Assembly (NCBI GenBank): GCA_947683425.1
Contig: CANTUQ010000043.1
Span: 12,262,501-12,326,500, forward strand
DNA length: 64,000 nucleotides
Reading direction: 5' to 3'
Origin: Excoecaria cochinchinensis
Taxonomy: Eukaryota; Streptophyta; Magnoliopsida; Malpighiales; Euphorbiaceae
Of the stretch, positions 55,909 to 64,000 are shown piece after piece; the stretch's first letter is position 1; each line of letters begins with the position of its first letter. The translations under genes and the position numbers were made by a program. The notes below the pieces were generated by a model. The model saw only the letters and a list, made by a program, of their open reading frames with translations. It did not search any database and was not told the DNA's origin.

Positions 55909-56780
55909 AAGGTATTCCAAGAGGTTCAGAATAGTAAGTAATCTGAGTTTTCTATTTTGGATGGGGTGTTTATGTATAGGAATTGTTTGTGTGTGCCTGA
56001 GAATGATGAGTTAAAGAAGAAACTTCCTTGTGAAGCACACACTACGGTCTTCCCTATGCATCCTGGTAGTGAGAAGATGTATCGAGATTTGAAGCAGTTT
56101 TATTAGTGGTCTGGGATAAAGAGAGACATTGTGGAGTTTGTGGCCATATGTTTGACTTGTCAACAGGTAAAGGCCGAGCATCAAGTTCCTTCGAGATTGC
56201 TCACCCCTTTACCTATTCCTCAATGGAAATGGGATAACATCACCATGGACTTTGTATCAGGTTTACCGTTGACTCATAAGAAGTATGATTTAGTTTGGGT
56301 TATTGTAGATCGACTCAACAAGCCAATGCATTTTCTGCCGGTCAGAGTTGATTATTTGATGGATAAGCTAGCCGATATCTATGTGAGTGAAGTGGTCAGA
56401 TTGCATGGTATCCCGTTGTCAATAGTGTCAGATCGGGATTCAAGGTTTACATCAAAGTTTTGGAAAGAGCTGCAAGTGGCTTTGGGTACTCAGTTAAAGA
56501 GCTGCAAGTGGCTTTGGGTACTCAGTTGAATTTCAGTACGGCTTTTCATCCTCAGTCAGACGGTCAGTCAGAGCAGGTCATACAGATTCTAGAAGACATG
56601 CTTTGGGGTTGTGCTCTGGAATTTTTGGGCAGTTGGGATAGATATGTGTCGCTCATGGAGTTTGCCTATAACAAAAGTTTTCAGTCGAGCATCGAAATGT
56701 CACCATTTGAAGCTCTTTATGGACGATAGTGTAGGACTCCGGCTTATTGGACAGAATTGACCGAGCGTTCATTTGTTAGG
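55909..56780 (+). pseudogene. Tekay-like integrase with 32-bp internal duplication
   Basis: The zinc-binding part (HTTVFPMHPGSEK, CLTCQQVK) and the DDE core are recognisable: MDFVSGLPL, SDRDSRFTSKFW, STAFHPQSDGQSEQ, ILEDMLWGCAL. A perfect 32-bp tandem duplication (56464-56495, 56496-56527) shifts the frame in the core. Stops at about 55939 and 56103. Same family as the inverted integrase at 53207-54181. Confidence 0.87.
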
Positions 56781-57340
56781 CCAGATATGATCAGTGATAC
56801 CGAAGAGAAGATTCAAGTAGTTCAGCAAAATCTGAAGGTAGCCAAGGATAGACAGAGGTCCTATGCCAATTTGAAGCGGAAGGACATTTAGTTTGAAGTC
56901 GGAGACAAGGTGTTTCTTAAGGTATCACCATGGAGGAAAGTGCTGCGTTTTGGCAAGAAGGGTAAGCTTAGTCCTAGATTTATCAGGCCTTATGAAGTGT
57001 TGGCTAAGGTTGGTCCGATTGCCGATAAATTGGCCTTACCGATGGAATTGGCTAAGCTGCATGATGTTTTCCATGTATCTATGCTCCGCCGTTACCGATC
57101 GGATCCATCACATTTGTTATCGGTTTAGGATATAAGAATTCAGCCAGATTATTCTTTTGATGAGGAACCGAAAGCCATTCTTGCTCGGGAAGTACGATAA
57201 TTGAGGAGTAAACAAGTTCCTCTAGTTAAGGTGTTATGGCAACATCATAGAGTTGAAAAAGTAACTTGGGAACCAGAGTCAGTGATGACATCTCAGTACC
57301 CTCAGTTGTTTAGCACAGGTAAGAATTTCGAGGACAAAAT
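56781..57340 (+). pseudogene. Integrase C-terminus and chromodomain
   Basis: VFLKVSPWRKVLRFGKKGKL and LPMELAKLHDVFHVSMLRRY are the GPY/F-type integrase tail. After a stop, EPKAILAREVR and VPLVKVLWQHHRVEKVTWEPE form a chromodomain-like end, which targets chromoviruses to heterochromatin. It places the element in the Tekay/Del clade. Confidence 0.85.
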
Positions 57341-57359
57341 TCTTGTTAGTAGGGAGAGT
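57341..57359 (+). promoter_or_regulatory. Polypurine tract of the plus-strand Tekay-like element
   Basis: TAGTAGGGAGAGT precedes TGTAACACCCC, with GAGGACAAAATTCTTGTT upstream. Confidence 0.8.
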
Positions 57360-59648
57360 TGTAACACCCCGTTTCCCACCCTAGTAGTTTGAGCCATATT
57401 GTATGTGGATGTGTCTATATATTTTTAGCATGTGTTATTTTAATTTGGGTTATATGCATGTTTATTGGGCATTGTAAGAGTGTAGTAGTATGTTTTGAGT
57501 TAGTGTGTGTGTTAGTGTGGCTAGACATGGGTGTAGTGCAGAAGAGGGTAGTAGGATGTGAGTGATCAAATCCCGCCAACCCTTATTGGACATGTGGCAA
57601 GGAAAGAGAAAGAGGGATATAAATAGTTAGGAGAGAGAAAATGAGAGAGAGCCAAGTTATAGCCCTCTCCCGTTTCCCCTCTCCTTGCCCCATCTCTTCT
57701 CTTTCTTCTTCCTCTTTTATGCCCTAGAATTGGTTCAAGTGGGTGTTGGTGGAAATTGATCAACTCAAGAGTTAAATTGGTAAGTTTTAGTGAGTTTCTT
57801 CTTCTTGTTCATCTTTTCCATTGATTTTGTTCATCTATATTTGTGGGTTAGGGTTTTGAGTTTTGTGTGATTGTGGATGGTCTTGATCAAAAGTGTCTCC
57901 TAGAGAACCTAAGGGTAAGGAGAAGGCTTGTGGAAGTGGAGCCCCTTGATTAGGAGCAAAGGATACCAAGGTTTGGGAAATTATGATTTTGATGCATATT
58001 TTGATTGTTTGGTTTTGGTTTGATTTTCTGGAAAATTAGGAAGTTAAAGTTGGGCATATTTGCTTAAATGTTATGGTTTTTGAATAATTTGTGTTGAAAT
58101 GCTTTAGATGTGGAGTATTGAACCAAAATATGCATTTGAATGAAGTTTTAAAGTAAAATTTCTGGTTTGTTGAATTACAGATTTTGATTATATTAACTAT
58201 TTGTTTTAAATGTGATTATTGGTATAAAAGTTCGATTTTGTGTTGTTTTTGATGATTTGAATGTTTGATTTGAGTGTCTTGAAGTTTTGGGTTGATTGGA
58301 GATTTTGGGTGAATTTTCGAGGAGTGGAAGTTCTGTAGATTTGCGGGAGATTTGGAAAATGCGACTCTGTTGTGAGTGCGATAAAGCTTGGTGATTCTAG
58401 CATCCCGCAGGTGGCCGAGCTCTATTAAATCGAGCTGCAGCAGTGCGTATGATGTCGCAAGCATGACAGAGCGCGTTGTGCCGAGCTGAGGGTGGGCAGC
58501 GCTGTCGTGAGTCCGTGATTGCGATAGCAATATCGGGCGCGTTCTATCGCGAACGCGACACATGTCAAGAGTGCGACAGAAGCCGATCTGTTCCTTTTCG
58601 TGTAAGCATAAGGACTATCGCGAGCGTGACGCTCAGGGAGCTTTGCCCCTTTCGCGAGCGCGACACCTCCTGCTTTCAAAATGGATTTTCTCTTATGCTT
58701 TCGATATTTATTTTCTGAATGTGTGATGTTATGAGACGTAAGCATGGATGATTTTGTGAACAATATGAATATAACTTAATAAAAATTGCATGGCTTGCAA
58801 GAGTCAAATTAGTGGATAGTTAGGCATGCCTAATAGAGTTCAGTAGTTGTAGCCCCAATGTGTTTCGGACCCTGATCAGGCCCCTGTTTAGATCCTCGCG
58901 ATCCTCAATGTGCTCGGATCTTGTTTAAGATCCTCCAATATGAAAATGTTTTGAAGGAGAAATTAAAGAAGTTGCTTTTCGATTGTACCCGTGGGTACCC
59001 CAATGTGTTCACTCGTTATCCGCTATTGTGAGTTTGCAGGCGTCTTGTTGTGATTATGTCCATATGAAATCAATATGATATATGGAATTGATGATGAGTT
59101 TTTGATTATAATTGATGATGGTTAATCTATGATTTCGTTTTATGTAATTTTGAGCTTATGCTATTGTATGTGTTCTGCTTTAACGACCATTGTGAATGGC
59201 CGTTCATATTATTGTGTGTTTTTCCCACTAAATGTTATCGCTTAGCACGGGTGAAACACCCGTGCAGGTGCGGAAGGAGTCAAGTTTTTGGGAGAGTCTC
59301 CGCATATCTAGCCAACACAGAAGGATTGGAGTGCTATGGCTTAGTTTTGTATTTAGGTTCTTTTTGTAATCTTTTGGGCTCTATTATTGTAATTATTCTT
59401 TTGTAATGCTTCCGCTGTATACTCTTGGAAGATTGAATTTTGTAATATCAGTTTTGTTCAGAATATTTTGAAATGAACTTTTTGGATATCTATGAAATAA
59501 TTTCTGAATTTTAAGTTTTAATTTCTGCTATTATTCATATATTTTGTATACATATATTGTTTTGCTTTGTTTGGTGACACCCTTGTCCATACGGGTTCTC
59601 ATTCCCTTCGCGGATGAGCTCTCCTACGTATGGGTAAGGGGTGTTACA
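57360..59648 (+). mobile_element. 3' LTR of the plus-strand Tekay-like element (2289 bp)
   Basis: It runs TGTAACACCCC to GGGGTGTTACA. C/T-rich start zone (57655-57720), GTAAGT (57780-57785), a cluster of GTCGCG-type palindromes (58365-58670), then TTAGGCATGCCTAA (58820-58833), CCTGATCAGG (58871-58880), GGATCTT/AAGATCC (58916-58933), GTACCC/GGGTAC (58985-58998), ACGACC/GGCCGT (59183-59203), CTAAATG/CGCTTAG (59228-59245), and CACGGGTGAAACACCCGTG (59246-59264) followed directly by CAG/GTGCGG. Confidence 0.93.
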
Positions 59649-59699
59649 CGTAGACATAAACAAGTACAAATTATTCGTAATGACAATTCATGAGTGTCA

Positions 59700-61320
59700 C
59701 GTGGTTATGTAAAGGCTAATCTTATTTGCATTTTGGGAGTTGTTGCAGACTAAGGTGTGGGAAGCTATAACAGAGTTAATTTTGTTTTTCAAAACCTTAA
59801 TATCATCTGAGATAAAGTTTGTTGACATGGAAAGATTGGAATTAGGAATTCCAGTAATCTTGTGCAAATTAGAGGGGATTTTTCCCTCCAAGCTTCTTTA
59901 ACTATATGGAGCATCTACTCGTACATTTAGTATAAGAGGTGAAACTTGCTGGTCCAGTTCAATACCGATGGATTATACATTTGAGAGGAAATTAGATATA
60001 ATATTTGGATGTATAAACTTATAATTTTTTATGATAAGTAATTTGAATCAAAATTATCATGTAAGTATTTGTATCACTTGAAGAAAAATGTTAAAAACAA
60101 ATCTGGAGTTGAATGTTCAATATGTAATGTGTATTTGGTCGAGAAAGCAAGTACATTTCGTTCACATTATTTTGAGCCACATATGCACATAAGAGAATGA
60201 AAAGTTCCTTGTAATCATGATGGGGGTGAAACAAGTGACATTGATGGAAACTTGTCTATTTTCACATATTCTGACCATTTACATGAACGCTCAACATGAA
60301 GAATGTTAATAGAAGAAAAATTAGAGGCTGCCTATGGTTACATTTTATTGAATTACCAAGAGGTTCAACCTTTCATGTAGTAAGTTTTACTTTTGAAATT
60401 TCTTATTTAGTTTATGAGGTGAAGGGTGGTCTCAACTTATATAATATAGTTGATGGTTTTAGCTCATATGAAGAATGGATATGCGAGCTAATGCCAGAAA
60501 AGACACAGAATGAGATCAATAAAGAAGTAAAAAAACACATGAATTAATGGTTCAAGACAAATGTAAGTTTTGACTTCTAATATATGAAACGATCAATTGG
60601 ATTTTTTTAAGCGTTTAAATGACATTAGACTATTTTATATGATAAAAATTTTTCAATCTGTAGGCCTTGAAAAATCCAATTGAAAATAAGTTCATCTGCG
60701 GTCTTGCTAAAGGACCTTTGCGAACTGTTAAGTCATATCCTGTGTATTTCATTAATGGATATAAGTTTCATATAAAATCTCATGGTTATACCAAGGTCAA
60801 TAAAACAGAGTGTGGTATTTAATTGTGAATGGTTTGATCTAACTCCTAATGTTTGAACAAAAGTTCATGGCAATAATAATATAATTGGAAATCAACCAAC
60901 GAAGAAGATTTAGTAAGTTTAAACCTTCTGTATTGGCAATGCAAGTGACCCAAGTGTATTGGTCCCTTTTCCAAGCTTGAGACGGGTCAAATTGTTTAGC
61001 AGTTTGCAAAGTAAAACCTAGAGGTATTTTTGAAAAGAAAGCAATAGGACAAAATAAAAGATTGGAAAGTGAAGTGCTTTAGGATGAAGAACTGGAGGTT
61101 TATGAAATAAATGCAAGTTTGACATATGATGATAGTGAACCTTTGAATAATCCAAATAATGAATATATTGACATTTCATCTAGAGAGGATGAGGAATCTA
61201 CAAAAGGTGAGAGATCTGAGGAGAAGCCTTAGTTTGATTCTAATTCTTCAAAAAATGAAGATGATTGTGATTATGATTTACAACTGAATGATGATAGCGA
61301 CTATTTCATTTAACTAATTT
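59700..61320 (+). pseudogene. CACTA TNP2-type transposase, C-terminal remnant
   Basis: Residues match DUF4218 (PF13960): FVDMERLELGIPVILCKLEG, then KLAGPVQYRW. Next comes the LNYQEVQPFM segment, then DUF4216 (PF13952): GPLRTVKSYPVYFINGYKFH and NCEWFDLTP. Many stops and frameshifts. An acidic tail resembles the one at 43700-43856, so both come from related families. The catalytic core upstream is missing: the Tekay-like LTR abuts at 59648. Confidence 0.8.
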
Positions 61321-61439
61321 ATATCAAGTGAGAAAATTAATTATTACATCAACAATATATTATTATATATTTAATTTTTTATATAAATAAAAATTTTTGT
61401 TAATGGACTAATCAATTTCATACATTTAAGGTTAAAAAA

Positions 61440-62070
61440 AATGCCACTTAAGAGAAAGAATTATAATATGATGTCTCCAAGAATAAGGATGTGACCATTG
61501 GAAGCACCCAATGAACGTCTAGCTAAAGCATCACAATCTCCAAATTCTATAAGACCAGCTTTATTACCACAGAGTTCCCTATCCCCTGCTACTACCCCTA
61601 TTACTACATCACACCCCCCATTCCTTCTACCACCTCAGCTTCATTACCACAGAGTTCCCCATCCCTTGTTACTACCCCTATTAGTACATCACCCCCCATT
61701 CCTAATACTGCTACATCAACTACTATAGAAGCAACACCTACTCCTATAATATACAGTGCATCTATACCATCATAAGTATTAAGGATCGATGCAGTGAAAG
61801 GTCCTAGGCCAAGAGCAATTAAAGTTGAAGGAAGGATCTATGTTACCATTGTAGCTAATGAGTGAGTGATTAATACATAAGTTTATATTGATGTTATAGT
61901 ATTTAATTTGAAAAGCTTCTAAAATTGCTTATCTATTAGGTTGGTTCTTTTTGGAAAGTGCTCCCATTTGATATTTGGGAAGTTCAAGGAGAAAATAAAT
62001 TATGAAGGTTATTTATGGAAGAAGGTATCGCTAGAAACAAAAAAAAAATTATTATCGTGGGTTTTAGGTA
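61440..62070 (+). pseudogene. CACTA ORF2, possible N-terminal remnant
   Basis: It directly follows the TNP2 remnant. A Pro/Thr/Ser-rich start (61498-61728) leads to VLRIDAVKGPRPRAIKVEG (61780-61850), a pattern seen near the start of plant Transposase_24-type proteins. A GTGAGT (61863) suggests an intron, with possible coding again at 61935-62065. No intact frame. Confidence 0.45.
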
Positions 62071-62165
62071 AATAAAATAAATTCTTTAATCTCAATTATT
62101 TTATTTATTTTTAAATATTAATTAAATTAATATTATAGTTTATAAATACTTACAGTATATTCATC

Positions 62166-62403
62166 TTTTTTTTTTAAATAAAAAAGAAAAAATTTTATTG
62201 GGATTCATAAATTGATCCCATCATGTATGGTGCATAGGAGAGTTGAGCCCATGCACATTATAGGGACTTTGTGAGTCAGACACAAATGAAGGGTGTACAA
62301 CCTCATTATATATCCGAAGAAATATGGGCACACTAGCAGCAGTACTTGACAACAACCGAGGCACTCTCCATTTTTGAGCGGAACGCTAATAATAGACGGG
62401 GAG
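62166..62403 (+). mobile_element. 3' end of an unidentified LTR element interior
   Basis: The sequence after an A/T-rich junction has no recognisable protein. It ends AATAGACGGGGAG, a polypurine-like tract, before TGTAATGGCC. Only orientation can be inferred. Confidence 0.45.
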
Positions 62404-64000
62404 TGTAATGGCCTGAAATATACCCTAGTAGCTAATTGGATCATTTAAGGTAGTTGGGATGAGATTGTATTGAGTATGTTAATTAAGGACTTAAGAGTAA
62501 GCTAATGGAGGACTCAATTGAACAAATGAAATAAGTTAAGTGGCTCATTAGTACTTGTGCAGGATTCATTACTAAGTGGTATTCATTAAATTAACTAAGT
62601 GAATTAAGGCTATTGAGGATTAAGGGAAGAATGGCAGATTTGAAGAAGAGGAAGTGGAGTCCACGTGTGGCTTGGCGACTTTGCCAAGCTACTCAAGCCA
62701 TGCAATATAAGGTTTGGTAGAGAGAGAAAGTCCTTGAGTTGCATGTGTTTTCAACCACTCTCTTTCCTCTCAAAATCTGCTTCTTCTTCTTCTTCTTCTT
62801 CTTCCTACCCATGTGGCTCTAAGGGAAAAATCTGTCAAATGTTGAGTTTTATGGCTGCTTAAATTTAGATTCTGAATTTTAGTAAGGTAAGTGGTTAATT
62901 TAATGGATTCTTCTTCATCTTCATCTCCTTCTTTCGAAATTGAGTGGATAATAACCTTGTGCTCCAATTCTGGAAATTGGACTATGTGTGCAGTTGAAGA
63001 ATTAAAGAAGGATAAAGGAAAGACTAAGATTGGAGAAACAAGTGAAAAGTGAAGCATTAGGAGCTTAGGCGATAAGGTTTGGGAAATTATCTTTATGTGT
63101 GCATGTTTATGACTTAAATAGTGTTTAATTTGAATGTTGAGATGTGTATTTGAGATGAGTATGGAATAGGTAAATGGTTGGTATCCTAATTGCTGTAAAT
63201 TGAGAATTATGGTAGCTTTGACATGTACCCTGTTTGGACTAAGGCTTGTGATTGGTAATAGGTAAACAACTGATTGAAATGAAACTAAATTTTTAAGGTT
63301 GATGCATAAATGGAATTAAAGTGATTGAAACTTGAAATATCAAATAATATTGAAGGGAAGTATGATATAAAGTGTTAATGGGATGAGTAAGTATGTGTTT
63401 AAAGGGTTGATTTTGTCTAAATTCTTGGTTTGGGGTGATCTACACGGCAGTACGAAATGGGCATACCACTGTGTAATCACATTATGTTCTTCAAAAATGC
63501 TTGTCCGTGATTTTACACGGTGGTAAGGACTTTGCATACCGCCATGTAAAGTCATTTTGTTTTGATCATATTATGTGTTGAGCATTTTACACGGGGGTAA
63601 GACTTTGCCATACCGTCGTGTAAATGCATTCTGTTTTGAGGGATTTGTGTACGGCATACTACACGGTGGTATGGTTTTTCCTTACCACTGTGTAGGATGT
63701 CTTACACGGCGGTAAGATATTGTCACACCGCCTTGTAAATGCCCTCTGTCCTGAAATTCAAAAGTTTCTAATTTCCATCCTTTTTCATTTTTTTAAACTT
63801 GATCTTATGTTGATCTTTATTCAGTGACACCTTAACCATTAAATGTTAACTAAGCATGTGATTATGATTACGCATACATAACATTTATATTGGTGTATAT
63901 GTATATACATAGGAATTTGTGCATATGCTATGATGAAGAAATTGTGATGCAAAACTACAATGAATATGAGCTATGTGATGAGATATAACTAAATGATATT
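62404..64000 (+). mobile_element. LTR start, truncated by window end
   Basis: It begins TGTAATGGCCTGAAATATACCC, has a C/T-rich start zone with a (TTC)n run (62781-62803), GTAAGT (62887-62892) and a hairpin array (63441-63739). The layout is that of the other Tekay-type LTRs, but the primary sequence differs. The right end is outside the window. Confidence 0.7.
63441..63739 (+). repeat. Hairpin array with TTTACACGG stems
   Basis: Five hairpins start at about 63441, 63512, 63585, 63659 and 63702. Stems pair TTTACACGGTGGTA-type with TACCGCCGTGTAAA-type sequence. The first four are spaced 71-74 nt, the last about 43 nt. The stem sequence is unrelated to the array at 30137 but the period is the same. 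Confidence 0.88.

Noticed and set aside
61498..61728. Pro/Leu/His-rich ORF as an independent gene
   Set aside because: It follows the TNP2 remnant where CACTA ORF2 begins and is a repeat-rich, out-of-frame reading of that region.

Overview
This window is plant nuclear DNA, almost certainly from an angiosperm with a large, repeat-rich genome (a eudicot seems more likely, but this is inference). I find no convincing intact host gene, tRNA, rRNA or CRISPR locus. Nearly all of it is transposable elements nested in one another: Ty3/gypsy LTR retrotransposons (Tekay/Del-like chromoviruses, a TAT/Ogre-like relic, an Athila-like element and a large-LTR non-autonomous element), CACTA (En/Spm) DNA transposons, and one endogenous pararetrovirus (Caulimoviridae-like).

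Layout. 1-3657: end of a gypsy element whose gag runs straight into the polypurine tract and LTR, with no pol. 3658 to about 11100: decayed TAT/Ogre-like element with a 595-bp tandem duplication. About 11948-12900: CACTA 5' end with a mutated terminus. 13027-20540 plus 38650-38897: element 'A', with LTRs of about 4.4 kb around a 299-bp interior; its left LTR holds a solo LTR (15321-17155). 20541-38649: pararetrovirus integrated in A's right LTR; inside it is solo LTR 'B' (20904-31680), and inside B an Athila-like element (21422-29546). 38898 to about 49890: two CACTA elements of one family, the second inserted into the first in opposite orientation, giving a multi-kilobase inverted repeat. 49985-53206: gag, primer site and LTR of a minus-strand Tekay-like element, inserted in an integrase relic (53207-54181). 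54189-59648: plus-strand Tekay-like pol with chromodomain and 3' LTR. 59700-62065: CACTA transposase relic. 62404-64000: start of another LTR.

How the parts work together. The only near-complete young unit is the Athila-like element: perfect 5-bp TSD, 1561-bp LTRs differing at only about four visible sites, tRNA-Asp primer site, polypurine tract, an open gag and a second long ORF, but no protease/RT/integrase, so it would need polymerase in trans. The other coding regions are broken.

The most interesting unexplained structure is in the LTRs. Several different Tekay-like LTRs share an ordered chain of short hairpins and palindromes whose stems change sequence but keep pairing. The chain lies between a conserved GTAAGT donor-like site and an acceptor-like AG/GT directly after the last hairpin. 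Several LTRs also carry arrays of longer hairpins repeating every 72-73 nt, with unrelated stem sequences in different families. A second structured system is the CACTA subterminal region, where two hairpin types alternate almost strictly and show compensatory changes.
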